64,000 nt of DNA from Rhizobium sp. 16-449-1b (GCF_017741935.1 NZ_JAGHMH010000002.1:248001-312000); one strand, 5' to 3'; positions 9,923 through 18,997 are shown, counted from the stretch's first letter. The notes: generated by a model from the sequence alone, not told the origin. Numbers and translations: made by a program.

Positions 9923-10821
9923 CTAGAAATCCGCCATGGGGGAAGCATCGCCGGTCGGTCGAGGCTGATGTCGAGATCGGTGCGGATCATGAACTCAGTG
10001 CCGCCGTCAAGCGCCCGCGCTTCGCCCTGCCAGCTGAGCTTGTCCGGCGAAAACAGAACCTCGACCACCAAGGGCGCGATGCCGAGCCCACCGAGAATGG
10101 CCTCAAGCGGCGGAATGGTTTCGGCAATGACATCAGACAGCACGAATGTGTTGTCGTCCCCCACCTTCCAGGCGACCACCGCCTGCCGGTCCTCCAGCCA
10201 GCTCAGCTTCACATTCGGATCGAACTGCGTATTGATCAGGAACATCGCCGCGCTCTCGCAGACCGCGAGAGCGTCTGACACCGGCGTACGGGATCTCAGT
10301 GCCCGCTGCAGCAGCGCAAGATCTTCGGGCTTCCACGGGTCTAGCGTCCGCGCAGGCAACGCGCCCATCGCAGGCTCCGGCGCCGCGCCGGCATGAAGAT
10401 GCATCGGCAGCGAGCGGAAGCCATAGGGCGTGTAGAGATCAAGCTTGTCCGTGTAGAGCACGATCGCCTCGAAGCCCTGGACCGCGCACCAGTCGAGCGC
10501 CTTTTGGGTCACGTCGCGATAAAGCCCGCGCCCGCGCCATGGTGGCCGCACGGCGCCGGATTGCAGGCCGGCGGCATTGATTTTGCGGCCGTCGATGACG
10601 ATAGGCATGGCGAAGGCCGAGAGATTGGCGGCCAGAAGTCCTGTCTCGTCGAACCAGCCGAAGGGCATGCTGGTGGGGTCAGCGCCGCCGAGGCGCTTCA
10701 GCGGGTCGAGATCGATGCCGAATGTATCGGAGAGCAGCGACACCAGCGCCGACCAAGCCTTGTCGTCAGCGAAATAGTCCTGTCGGAAAGTGAGGCCGGA
10801 GCTATCGGTCGCCTTTTCCAT
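9923..10821 (-). CDS. GNAT family N-acetyltransferase, apparent frameshift at the 3' end
   Basis: Two GNAT-like halves; the first has the acetyl-CoA loop VRPPWRGRGLYRDV near residues 93-106, the second resembles a degenerate GNAT or sterol-carrier-like fold. Start ATG 10821 overlaps the dut stop (TGATG), so the two genes are translationally coupled. The frame as written does not stop at the gene end: it runs antisense through the whole Lrp gene to 9445. One extra C in the C5 run at 9938-9942 would give the tail MLPPMADF and a stop at 9923-9925, just clear of the Lrp gene (299 aa). I take this as a one-base deletion or a sequencing error. Confidence 0.78.
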
Positions 10822-11291
10822 CACACGCCCGTGGAGCCGAAGCCGCCGGCGCCGCGCGCCGTGATGCTCGCCTCGGTGATTTCGGCGACGCATGCCTGTG
10901 TGACCGGCGCGATCACCATCTGGGCGATGCGCATGCCGCGGGTGATCTCGAAGGGCTCCTCGCCGAGATTGATCAGCAGTACCTTCACTTCGCCGCGATA
11001 ATCGCTGTCGATCGTACCTGGTGTGTTGAGGCAGGTGATGCCGTTCTTGAAGGCGAGGCCGGAGCGCGGGCGGATCTGGCCTTCGAAGCCCTCGGGGATC
11101 TCGAAGATCAGCCCCGTCGGCACCAGCGTCCGCTTGCCTGATGCAAGCACCATCGGTGCACCGTCGTCGACGGCGGCGCGCAGGTCCATGCCGGCGGCGC
11201 CCTTGGTTTCATAGGCGGGCAACTCGATGCCTTCGCCATGGGGCAGACGCAGGAGATTGAGGGTCGGGCGGGGATCTGTGTGAATGGTCAT
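10821..11291 (-). CDS. dut: dUTP diphosphatase
   Basis: Hydrolyses dUTP to dUMP, keeping uracil out of DNA and feeding dTMP synthesis. 156 aa trimeric dUTPase with the five motifs in order: [38 protein letters not shown] and the C-terminal GAGGFGSTG that closes the site. First gene of a two-gene unit with the GNAT gene; divergent from prfC (90-bp gap). Confidence 0.96.
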   Translation of the reverse strand: MTIHTDPRPTLNLLRLPHGEGIELPAYETKGAAGMDLRAAVDDGAPMVLASGKRTLVPTGLIFEIPEGFEGQIRPRSGLAFKNGITCLNTPGTIDSDYRGEVKVLLINLGEEPFEITRGMRIAQMVIAPVTQACVAEITEASITARGAGGFGSTGV

Positions 11292-11381
11292 GCGCCATTA
11301 CTTTGCCCCCGCAAGGCCAAGGTCAATTGCAAAGCGGCGCCTAAATCGCTAGATACGCCGCAACTCCACAGGATTCATAGC

Positions 11382-12965
11382 ATGGCCGAAAGTCTCGCCG
11401 AGGCGGTTTCCCGCCGCCGCACATTCGCTATTATCGCCCACCCGGACGCGGGCAAGACGACGCTCACCGAAAAGCTGCTGCTGTTCGGCGGCGCCATTCA
11501 GCTCGCCGGCGAAGTCAAGGCGAAGAAGGATCGCATCCAGACCCGGTCGGACTGGATGAAGATCGAGCGCGAGCGCGGCATCTCGGTCGTCACCTCGGTG
11601 ATGACCTTCGAATATGAAGGCAATGTCTTCAATATTCTCGATACACCAGGCCACGAAGACTTCGCCGACGACACCTACCGCACGCTGACGGCTGTCGATG
11701 CCGCCGTCATGGTCATCGACGCCGCCAAGGGTATCGAGCCCAGAACGCTGAAGCTCTTCGAAGTCTGCCGCATGCGCGACATCCCGATCATCACCTTCAT
11801 CAACAAGATGGACCGCGAAAGCCGCGATCCCTTCGAGATCCTGGATGAGGTCGAAGAGAAGCTGGCCCTCGATACCGCCCCGGTCACCTGGCCGATCGGC
11901 CGCTCCAAGACCTTCTGCGGCTCCTATCACCTGGCCGACAACACCGTGCGCGGCTCCGATACGGAAGTGACGCCCACCAAGGTCAACGGCCCGCAGGCGG
12001 TCGCCGACCGGCTGCCGGAAAACGAGCGCTCGGCCTTCGTCGACGAGACGGAACTGGCGATCGAAGCCTGCCGCCCGTTCGACCGCAAGGCCTTCCTCGA
12101 AGGCCACCTGACGCCTGTCTTCTTCGGCTCGGCGCTGCGCAATTTCGGTGTCCGCGATCTCATCAATGCGCTCGGCGAGTTCGCGCCGCCGCCGCGCGAC
12201 CAGGTCGCCGATATCAGAACCGTCCACGCCGCCGAAGACAAGATGACGGCCTTCGTCTTCAAGATCCAGGCCAACATGGACCCCAACCACCGCGACCGCA
12301 TCGCCTTTGCCCGCATCTGCTCCGGCAAGCTGGAGCGCGGCATGAAGGCGCGTCTTGCCCGCACCGGCAAGCAGCTCGGCCTCACCGCGCCGCAGTTCTT
12401 CTTCGCCTCGCAGCGCCAGCTGGCCGATACCGCCTTTGCCGGCGACGTCGTCGGCATCCCGAACCACGGAACGCTGCGCATCGGCGATACGCTGACGGAA
12501 GGCGAGGCGCTGGTGTTCCAGGGCGTGCCTAACTTCTCGCCGGAAATCCTGCGCCGCGTGCGGCTTGAGGATGCGATGAAGGCGAAGAAGCTCAAGGAAG
12601 CCCTGCAGCAGATGGCCGAAGAGGGCGTCGTGCAGCTCTTCTCCCCGGAAGATGGTTCGCCGGCTATCGTTGGCGTCGTCGGCGCCCTGCAGCTCGATGT
12701 TCTGAAGGAACGACTGTCGGCCGAATACACGCTGCCGGTCTCGTTCGAAATGTCGCGCTTCTCCGTCTGCCGCTGGATCTCGTCTGACCAGCCGGCCGAG
12801 CTCGACAAGTTCCTGAACGTCAAGCGCGGCGATATCGCCCGCGACCTCGACGGCGACCCGGTCTTTTTGGCGCAGGACAGCTTCTCGCTGCGCTACGAAT
12901 CCGAACGCTTCCCGGCGATCAAGATGGTCGCGATCAAGGAATATCACGTCGCCAAAGCGGCGTGA
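11382..12965 (+). CDS. prfC: peptide chain release factor 3
   Basis: GTPase that recycles RF1/RF2 from the ribosome after termination. 527 aa, the family length. G1 AHPDAGKTTLTEKLL near residue 19, switch region RGISVVTSVM, G3 DTPGHEDF, G4 NKMDRE; then the EF-Tu-like domain 2 and RF3 C-terminal domain. ATG 11382 gives the usual MAESLAEAVSRRRTFAIIAHPDAGK-like N-terminus; a longer in-frame start would overlap dut. Confidence 0.94.
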   Translation: MAESLAEAVSRRRTFAIIAHPDAGKTTLTEKLLLFGGAIQLAGEVKAKKDRIQTRSDWMKIERERGISVVTSVMTFEYEGNVFNILDTPGHEDFADDTYRTLTAVDAAVMVIDAAKGIEPRTLKLFEVCRMRDIPIITFINKMDRESRDPFEILDEVEEKLALDTAPVTWPIGRSKTFCGSYHLADNTVRGSDTEVTPTKVNGPQAVADRLPENERSAFVDETELAIEACRPFDRKAFLEGHLTPVFFGSALRNFGVRDLINALGEFAPPPRDQVADIRTVHAAEDKMTAFVFKIQANMDPNHRDRIAFARICSGKLERGMKARLARTGKQLGLTAPQFFFASQRQLADTAFAGDVVGIPNHGTLRIGDTLTEGEALVFQGVPNFSPEILRRVRLEDAMKAKKLKEALQQMAEEGVVQLFSPEDGSPAIVGVVGALQLDVLKERLSAEYTLPVSFEMSRFSVCRWISSDQPAELDKFLNVKRGDIARDLDGDPVFLAQDSFSLRYESERFPAIKMVAIKEYHVAKAA

Positions 12966-12998
12966 TTCTGGTCACGCTTTCGTCATGAGGGGAAAGAG

Positions 12999-13014
12999 GC
13001 GCTGCTTGCAGCGC
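12999..13014. terminator. hairpin between prfC and the transporter operon
   Basis: GCGCTGC and GCAGCGC form a 7-bp stem with a 2-base spacer, 33 bp past prfC and 2 bp before the ModE-like box. It lacks a T-run; it may end prfC or be part of the regulatory region. Confidence 0.4.
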
Positions 13015-13016
13015 TT

Positions 13017-13040
13017 CGACATATTCCATCGGATATAGCG
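13017..13040. promoter_or_regulatory. ModE-like (molybdate-responsive) operator
   Basis: CGACATAT - 8 bases - ATATAGCG, an imperfect palindrome with the same half-sites and the same N8 spacing as the ModE consensus described in Proteobacteria (CGnTATAT-N8-ATATAnCG). It ends 38 bp before the start codon of the binding-protein gene, a position suited to repression. The match is by eye; the regulator gene is not in this window. Confidence 0.6.
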
Positions 13041-13078
13041 TCATGACATAGTGGCTCCGATTTCATCGGGAAGCCACC

Positions 13079-14116
13079 ATGCTCAAACTCGCCAGCACCG
13101 TCCTCGTCGCCCTCTTCACGGTCTTCAGCACCGGCGCCTTCGCCCGCCCGTTCACCGATGCGGGCGGCCGCACGGTGGAGATTCCGGATCACGTCACCCG
13201 CGTGCTGACGGCGGGGCCGCCGGCCTCGGTGCTGGTGTACGTGCTGGCGCCGGACAAGCTCACCGGCTGGGTGCGTGAGCCGAGCGCCCAGGAAAAGCAG
13301 TTCCTGGCGCCATCGGTGCAGAACCTGCCCACCTACGGCCGGCTGACGGGGCAGGGCGGCACCGCCAACATGGAGGCGGTGATCGCCGCCAAGCCCGATC
13401 TCATCATCGATGTCGGCACCGTCAACCCGACCTATGTTTCGCTGGCCGACAAAGTGCAGCAGCAGACCGGCATTCCCTATGTGCTGATCGACGGCAGCTT
13501 CGAGAAGACGCCGCAGACGCTGCGGGAGGTCGGCGACCTGCTTGGCGTCGCGCCGCGCGCGCAGGAGTTGGCCACCTATGCCGAGACGACGCTGAAGACC
13601 CTTCACGACGGCCTGGCAAAGCTTCCCTCGGACAAGCGCCCAAAGGTCTATTACGGGCGCGGTCCGGAGGGTCTTGAGACCGGCCTTTCAGGCTCCATCA
13701 ACATGGAGATGCTTCAGGCGGCCGGCGCCGACAATGTTGCGGCCGCCGCCGGCAAGGGCGGGCTCACCAACGTCTCGCTGGAACAGGTGCTCGGCTGGAA
13801 CCCCGATATCATCCTCGCCGCCTCGCCCAAGTTCGCGCAAGCCGTGAAGAGCGATCCATCCTGGGCAAGCGTCGAGGCGGTGAAGAGCGGCAAGGTTTTC
13901 ACCGCGCCCGCGCTTCCCTTCGGCTGGTTCGATTCTCCGCCCGGCATCAACCGCCTGATCGGTATCCGCTGGCTGGAGACGCTGCTCTATCCTCAAGGCT
14001 TCGATGGCGATCTGAAAGCCGACGTGCGGGCATTCTTCAAACTGTTCTATCAGGTGGATGTGAGCGATGCTGATCTCGACACGCTGCTGAAAGGCGCGCT
14101 ACCGTCGTCGAAATGA
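13079..14116 (+). CDS. FecB/BtuF-type ABC transporter substrate-binding protein (probable molybdate/tungstate)
   Basis: 345 aa periplasmic binding protein with a clear Sec signal peptide (hydrophobic core LASTVLVALFTVF, cleavage after GAFA near residue 22). The fold is the cluster A (siderophore/cobalamin/MolA) type: DAGGRTVEIPDHVTRV, then KPDLIIDVG and later WNPDIILAA segments. Substrate is not readable from the protein alone; a ModE-like operator upstream and a molbindin gene 3 kb downstream favour an oxyanion such as molybdate or tungstate, as in Haemophilus MolABC. Iron chelate or cobalamin remain possible. Stop overlaps the permease start (ATGA). Confidence 0.85.
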   Translation: MLKLASTVLVALFTVFSTGAFARPFTDAGGRTVEIPDHVTRVLTAGPPASVLVYVLAPDKLTGWVREPSAQEKQFLAPSVQNLPTYGRLTGQGGTANMEAVIAAKPDLIIDVGTVNPTYVSLADKVQQQTGIPYVLIDGSFEKTPQTLREVGDLLGVAPRAQELATYAETTLKTLHDGLAKLPSDKRPKVYYGRGPEGLETGLSGSINMEMLQAAGADNVAAAAGKGGLTNVSLEQVLGWNPDIILAASPKFAQAVKSDPSWASVEAVKSGKVFTAPALPFGWFDSPPGINRLIGIRWLETLLYPQGFDGDLKADVRAFFKLFYQVDVSDADLDTLLKGALPSSK

Positions 14117-15144
14117 GCAAGGATAGGCAAACCGCCGGCGGAAGCTGGAAAATGATCGTTTTCGGAGCCGCGCTCGTGCTGCTGCTGGCGGTGCTCTCGA
14201 TGGCGATCGGCAAATATGCCGTCCCGCCCTCGACCATTCTCAGGGCGCTGGCAGCCGGCATCACCGGCACGCCATCCGATATCGATCCGATCCAGCAGAC
14301 GGTGATCTGGAACGTGCGCCTGCCGAGGGTCGTGGCCGCGCTGCTGATCGGCGCGGCACTGTCGGCGGCCGGCGCCACCTATCAGGGCCTGTTTCGCAAT
14401 CCGCTGGTCTCGCCGGATATCCTCGGCGTCTCCGTCGGCGCCAGCCTCGGTGCGGTGCTGGCGATCTTCATGGAAATGCCGGTCGCGGTCATCCAGTTCA
14501 TGAGCTTCTGCGGCGGCCTTCTTGCCGTCGGCGCGGTCTATGCGGTGGGTGCAGCGGTGCGCGGGCGTGACCCGGTGCTGACTTTGGTTCTGGCGGGCGT
14601 GGCGATCGGCGCTCTGGTCGGCGCCGGCATATCGCTCATCAAGATCCTCGCCGATCCCTATGATCAGCTGCCCGCCATCACCTACTGGCTGCTCGGCAGC
14701 CTGACGGCCGTCACCCGCGCCGATGTCGGCTCCATCCTGCCGGCGATCATCCTCGGCCTGATCCCGCTCGTCCTGTTGCGCTGGCGCATGAACGTCATGA
14801 CGCTGGGCGACGAGGAGGCGCGTACGCTCGGCATCGATACCCGGCTAACAAGACTGGCGCTGATAACGGGAGCGACGCTGATCACCGCCGCCTCCGTCTC
14901 GATCGCCGGCATCATCGGCTGGATCGGCCTTGTCATTCCGCATGTCGCGCGGCTGCTTGTTGGACCCGATTTTCGCCGGCTGCTGCCCGCCTCGATCCTG
15001 ATCGGCGGCGCCTATCTGCTTGTCGTCGATACGCTGGCCCGCAGCATCGCAATGATCGAGATCCCGCTCGGCATCCTGACGGCCGTCGTCGGCGCACCGT
15101 TTTTCCTGTTCCTGCTCGCCTCAGGCAAAAGGGGCTGGTCATGA
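14113..15144 (+). CDS. FecCD family ABC transporter permease
   Basis: 343 aa with about ten membrane helices. Family marks: LPRVVAALLIGAALSAAGATYQGLFRNPL near residues 72-100 (split here only by helix boundaries) and the cytoplasmic GWIGLVIPHVARLL near residues 270-283 that contacts the ATPase. Partner of the preceding binding protein and following ATPase (10-bp gap). In MolB-type relatives it moves molybdate/tungstate; substrate here is inferred. Confidence 0.9.
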   Translation: MSKDRQTAGGSWKMIVFGAALVLLLAVLSMAIGKYAVPPSTILRALAAGITGTPSDIDPIQQTVIWNVRLPRVVAALLIGAALSAAGATYQGLFRNPLVSPDILGVSVGASLGAVLAIFMEMPVAVIQFMSFCGGLLAVGAVYAVGAAVRGRDPVLTLVLAGVAIGALVGAGISLIKILADPYDQLPAITYWLLGSLTAVTRADVGSILPAIILGLIPLVLLRWRMNVMTLGDEEARTLGIDTRLTRLALITGATLITAASVSIAGIIGWIGLVIPHVARLLVGPDFRRLLPASILIGGAYLLVVDTLARSIAMIEIPLGILTAVVGAPFFLFLLASGKRGWS

Positions 15145-15154
15145 GGGATAAGTC

Positions 15155-15940
15155 ATGACGCTGGAACTGCGCGATCTCGCTTTCGGCTATGGCGCCCGCA
15201 TGGTCGGCCAGGGTGTCACGCTGACGCTTGCGAGGGGCGAGGTTCTAGCGCTGCTCGGGCCGAACGGCGCCGGCAAGACGACGCTGTTCAAGACCATGCT
15301 CGGCCTGCTGCCGGTGCAGGCGGGCGAGATCGTCCTCGACGGCGTGCCGCTCACCTCGTTCAGCCGGGCCGATCGCGCCAAGCGCATCGGCCATGTCCCG
15401 CAGGCGCATGCAGCACTCTTTCCCTTCACCGTGCGCGACGTGGTCCTGATGGGCCGCGCCGCACACTTGTCGCCCTTCGCCGCCCCCGGCGCCAAGGATC
15501 GCGCCATTGCCGACGCAGCACTCGTCCGGCTCGGCATGACGCATCTGGCCGATCGACCCTATACGGAGATATCGGGCGGCGAGCGGCAGATGGTGCTGAT
15601 CGCCCGCGCGCTGGCGCAGCAACCGGGCATTCTCGTCATGGACGAGCCGACCGCGAGCCTCGATTACGGCAACCAGATGCGCGTCCTCTCGCATATCCGC
15701 CGGCTGGCGCGGGAGGGCATGTCGATCGTGCTCTCCACCCACAATCCCGACCATGTCTTCATGGTCGCCGATCGGGTGGCCTTGCTGCACGAGGGAACGC
15801 TCGCCGGGCTTGGGCCGCCGCAAACGGTGTTGACGCCGCAGCGGATCAAGCAGCTTTATGATGTCGATGTGGTCATGGGCGTTCTGCCGGGTGGCAATGC
15901 GCCCGTCTGTTCGCCACGCCTGGATGCGGGAGAAGATTGA
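15155..15940 (+). CDS. FepC-type ABC transporter ATP-binding protein
   Basis: 261 aa. Walker A GPNGAGKTT near residues 34-42, Q-loop in HVPQAHAALFPF, signature EISGGERQMV near residue 138, Walker B ILVMDEPTASLD, switch His in LSTHNPDH. Energises the binding-protein/permease pair upstream. Its TGA overlaps the ATG of the trmO-like gene (TGATG), so all four genes form one tight operon. Confidence 0.92.
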   Translation: MTLELRDLAFGYGARMVGQGVTLTLARGEVLALLGPNGAGKTTLFKTMLGLLPVQAGEIVLDGVPLTSFSRADRAKRIGHVPQAHAALFPFTVRDVVLMGRAAHLSPFAAPGAKDRAIADAALVRLGMTHLADRPYTEISGGERQMVLIARALAQQPGILVMDEPTASLDYGNQMRVLSHIRRLAREGMSIVLSTHNPDHVFMVADRVALLHEGTLAGLGPPQTVLTPQRIKQLYDVDVVMGVLPGGNAPVCSPRLDAGED

Positions 15941-16464
15941 TGGTGCGCGAAAACGAAATCCGGAAGAACGAAGTGGCGGTCGAGGCGCCCACTGCGACCG
16001 ATGCCGGCCTGGTCTTCATCGGACGCATCCGCACGCCGTGGACGTCCCGCATGGAAACCCCGCGCCAGGGGCGGCATGACGGGCCGATCTGCCGGATCGA
16101 GATATTCGAGCTCTGGACGCAGGCGCTACAGGGCGTCGAGGCCTTCGAGCGGCTGGAAATCCTCTATTGGCTGGATCGCTCGCGCCGCGATCTCGTGCTC
16201 CAGAGCCCGGCCAATTCGGGCAAGGTGCACGGCACCTTCTCGCTCCGCTCCCCCGTCCGCCCCAATCCGATCGGGACGTCCATCGTCAAGCTGGAAGCCG
16301 TGGAGGGATCGACACTTCTGGTGCGCGGCATGGATTGCCTCGACGGCACGCCGCTGCTCGACCTGAAACCGGACCGCACCCTCTTCAAACCGATCGCCCC
16401 GCCGCAGCCCGGCGATTTCCAGACCGGTGATGAGGGCACGGCGCATTATTGCCAGAAGGCGTGA
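15940..16464 (+). CDS. TrmO/TsaA-family (UPF0066) SAM-dependent methyltransferase
   Basis: 174 aa. TrmO methylates t6A37 of tRNA-Thr. Family motifs are visible: FIGRIRTPW near residue 24, the catalytic-region block TFSLRSPVRPNPIG near residue 100 and LDGTPLLDLKPD near residue 133. The TGATG overlap couples it to the transporter ATPase, which is unusual for a tRNA modification gene and raises the option of a different, metal-linked role. The ATG at 15940 is preferred over a TTG one codon earlier. Confidence 0.85.
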   Translation: MVRENEIRKNEVAVEAPTATDAGLVFIGRIRTPWTSRMETPRQGRHDGPICRIEIFELWTQALQGVEAFERLEILYWLDRSRRDLVLQSPANSGKVHGTFSLRSPVRPNPIGTSIVKLEAVEGSTLLVRGMDCLDGTPLLDLKPDRTLFKPIAPPQPGDFQTGDEGTAHYCQKA

Positions 16465-16875
16465 TCGCCGGAAGACTTAATGACTGACGTCGCGCCCGCG
16501 GCCCCCTCATCCGGCTGCCGCCACCTTCTCCCCACGGGGGAGAAGGGGATGAGGATTCCGATCGCTTCTATCTCTAACGTTTGTGGGGGCTTCGGCTTAG
16601 CTTGAGGGCGAAACGCCCGCCACGAGTCTCTTCTCCCCAGCGGGGAGAAGTGCCGGAGCGACAGCGAGGCGATGAGGGGGGCACACGGCACACCGCCGGC
16701 CATCATCCAAGCGCGATCACCTGCCACCATCACCCCTGCGACCTATCGCCATCGTGAACGCTTTGCTGCCCATCCGTCATTGTCCCGATGGCATCCGAAC
16801 GGTAGCTATCGTCCCACGGCCCGCCCAGCCTTCCAGCAGGGGCAGCCGCTGTTTTATCGATTAGGAGCAATCAAT
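16465..16875. other. 411-bp spacer with two repeat copies
   Basis: No gene seen. It holds the paired REP-like elements described next; the last 130 bp carry the ribosome-binding site (TAGGAG at 16862) of the ABM gene and probably its promoter. Confidence 0.65.
16502..16680. repeat. two REP-like elements of the CTTCTCCCC/GGGGAGAAG family
   Basis: 16502-16553 contains CCCCTCATCCGGCTGCCG, then ACCTTCTCCCC and GGGGGAGAAGG. 16628-16680 contains CTTCTCCCC, GGGGAGAAG and an inverted GATGAGGGGG end. The outer ends point away from each other, so the two units face each other across about 75 bp. The same family recurs at 51154-51376 and in part at 53718-53848. Confidence 0.8.
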
Positions 16876-17163
16876 ATGATCGAAGTCATTGCAGCCTTCC
16901 GTGCAAAGCCCGGCAGCGAGGATAAGCTGCGTGAAGCGACGCTCGCCATCGTCGAGCCGACCCGTCGCGAGGAAGGCTGCATCCAGTTTGTGGTCCATGA
17001 GGACACGGATGCGCCCGGCACCTTCTTCATCCGCGAAAGCTGGCGCGACCAGGCAGCCCTGACCGCGCATTTCGAGCAGCCCTACCTGAAAGCACTCGTG
17101 GAACTCCACAAGGACATCCTGGCCGAGCCGCTTAAGCTGCATAACCTCAAGGTCTACGCCTGA
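16876..17163 (+). CDS. antibiotic biosynthesis monooxygenase (ABM) domain protein
   Basis: 95 aa, a single ABM domain: AFRAKPGSEDKLREATLAI, TRREEGCIQFVVHED and FIRESWRDQAALTAHFEQP are the typical blocks of YgiN-like small monooxygenases. Substrate unknown. ATG 16876 is preceded by TAGGAG at a good distance. Convergent with the molbindin gene at 17191. Confidence 0.85.
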   Translation: MIEVIAAFRAKPGSEDKLREATLAIVEPTRREEGCIQFVVHEDTDAPGTFFIRESWRDQAALTAHFEQPYLKALVELHKDILAEPLKLHNLKVYA

Positions 17164-17190
17164 GGTATCGACACAATGTCGCCGTTGACC

Positions 17191-17400
17191 TCAGTCGACG
17201 GCGACCATCACGTCGGAAGCCTTGACCACGGCATAGGCGTCGGAGCCGACGGTCAGCCCGAGTTCCTTGACCGCCTCGTTGGTGATCGACGACGTGACGA
17301 TAGAGCCGCCGCCGATATCGATACGCACATGCGCCGTCGTGGCGCCAAGCGTGATTTCGACGACCTTGCCCTTAAGGCGGTTGCGTGCGCTGATTTTCAT
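17191..17400 (-). CDS. molbindin: single TOBE/Mop domain protein
   Basis: 69 aa consisting of one TOBE (Mop) domain: SARNRLKGKVVEITLG, then AHVRIDIGGG, SITNEAVKELGL and AVVKASDVMVAVD. Such proteins form hexamers that bind molybdate or tungstate in the cytosol. GGAGAAC lies before the ATG. Its closeness to the MolABC-like operon at 13079-15940 supports a molybdenum/tungsten function for both. No ModE-like box was seen in front of it. Confidence 0.88.
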   Translation of the reverse strand: MKISARNRLKGKVVEITLGATTAHVRIDIGGGSIVTSSITNEAVKELGLTVGSDAYAVVKASDVMVAVD

Positions 17401-17457
17401 GAGAGTTCTCCTTGTTTCGGTGGCGGAACTTAGCGATTCGCCACCAAAACGGCAATC

Positions 17458-18972
17458 TTACTCGCCGCGCGGATAGCGCTGGTTTTCCTCCAGCACGTTC
17501 AAGTCCATGTGATTGCGCATGTAGCGCTCCGAGGCGCGCTGCAGCGGCTGGTAGTCCCAGGGATAGTAGGCGCCGTTGCGCAGCGCCTCGTAGACCACCC
17601 AGCGCCGCGCCTGGCTCTCGCGCACGGCGGCGTCGAAGCTTGCAAGGTTCCAGCGCTTCTCCGCCTGCGCCGTCAGATGCGCCAGCGTCTCGGCATAGGC
17701 GGGATCGGTGGCGAGATTCTTCAATTCCTTGGGGTCGGCGTCGAGGTCGAAGAGCATCGGCGCGTCCTTGTCGCAAAGCGTCAGCTTGAACTTGCCGTCG
17801 CGAAGGCCGACCAGCGGCGCGATCGAGCCCTCGGCCGCATATTCCATCGGCACCGGCCCGCGTCCGCCGGTTCCCGTGGCGAGCGGCGTCAGATCCTCCC
17901 CGTCGGTCCAGGGCTTGAGCTTGGTGATATCGATGCCGGCAAGCGAGGCCAGCGTCGGCGTCACGTCGAGCGTCGAGACCGGCTGGCTGATGAGCTTCGG
18001 CTCCCAGCCGGGTGCCGATATGGCCAGCGGTACTCGCGCCGAACCGTCGAAGAAGCACATCTTGAACCAGAGACCGCGCTCGCCCAGCATGTCGCCATGG
18101 TCGGAGACGAAGAGGATGACGGTATCTTCCGCCATGCGCCCGCGCTCGAGAACGTCGAGCAGCTCACCGACCTTCTCGTCGATGTAGGAGATGTTGGCGA
18201 AATAGCCGCGCCGCGCGTTGCGCACCTGCTCGGGGGTGATCTCGAAGGCGTCGTAGTCGCAGGCCTTCAACAGCCGCTGCGAATGCTGGTCCTGCTCTTC
18301 GAACGGGATCGTGCCGACCTCAGGGTCGAGGTGAGGGCAATCCTCATAGAGATCCCAGAACTTGCGGCGCGCCACATAGGGATCGTGCGGATGCGTGAAG
18401 CTGACCGTCAGACACCAGGGGCGGTCGTCCTGCCGGCGCGAGAGGTCGTAGAGCTTGCGGGTCGCGTTGTAGGCGACCTCGTCGTCATATTCCATCTGGT
18501 TGGTGATTTCGGCAACGCCCGCGCCCGTCACCGAGCCGAGATTGTGATACCACCAGTCGATGCGCTCGCCGGGCTTGGTATAGTCAGGCGTCCAGCCGAA
18601 ATCGGCCGGATAGATATCGGTCGTCAGCCGCTCCTCGAAGCCGTGCAGCTGGTCGGGGCCGACGAAGTGCATCTTGCCCGAAAGCGCTGTGTGATAGCCG
18701 GCGGCTCTGAGATGATGCGCGAAGGTCGGAATATCGGAAGCGAATTCGGCGGCGTTGTCGTAGACGCGGGTGCGGCTCGGCAACTGTCCGGACATGAAGG
18801 AAGCCCGCGCCGGCGCGCAGAGCGGGCTTGCCGTATAGGTGTTGGCAAAGCGCACGGAGCGCTTCGCCAGGGCTTTCAGATGCGGCGCGTGAAGAAACTC
18901 GGCCGGCCCGTCGGGAAACAGCGTCCCGTTATACTGGTCGACCATCAGGATGAGAAAATTCGGGCGCGACAT
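17458..18972 (-). CDS. betC: choline-sulfatase
   Basis: Hydrolyses choline-O-sulfate to choline and sulfate, giving choline for glycine-betaine synthesis. 504 aa. The sulfatase signature C-x-P-x-R is present as CAPAR with Cys52, the residue converted to formylglycine; metal ligands include the N-terminal LMVDQ Asp12. Start ATG 18972 (MSRPNFLILMVDQ) follows the choX stop by 25 bp; a longer in-frame start would overlap choX. Together with choX and the divergent LysR gene it forms the known choline sulfate cluster of rhizobia. Confidence 0.93.
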   Translation of the reverse strand: MSRPNFLILMVDQYNGTLFPDGPAEFLHAPHLKALAKRSVRFANTYTASPLCAPARASFMSGQLPSRTRVYDNAAEFASDIPTFAHHLRAAGYHTALSGKMHFVGPDQLHGFEERLTTDIYPADFGWTPDYTKPGERIDWWYHNLGSVTGAGVAEITNQMEYDDEVAYNATRKLYDLSRRQDDRPWCLTVSFTHPHDPYVARRKFWDLYEDCPHLDPEVGTIPFEEQDQHSQRLLKACDYDAFEITPEQVRNARRGYFANISYIDEKVGELLDVLERGRMAEDTVILFVSDHGDMLGERGLWFKMCFFDGSARVPLAISAPGWEPKLISQPVSTLDVTPTLASLAGIDITKLKPWTDGEDLTPLATGTGGRGPVPMEYAAEGSIAPLVGLRDGKFKLTLCDKDAPMLFDLDADPKELKNLATDPAYAETLAHLTAQAEKRWNLASFDAAVRESQARRWVVYEALRNGAYYPWDYQPLQRASERYMRNHMDLNVLEENQRYPRGE

Positions 18973-18997
18973 GCTGGGTATGGGTCCTTGGAAAGTA

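Noticed and set aside
11349..12947. 532-codon minus-strand frame opposite prfC
   Set aside because: Antisense shadow of a clear RF3 gene.
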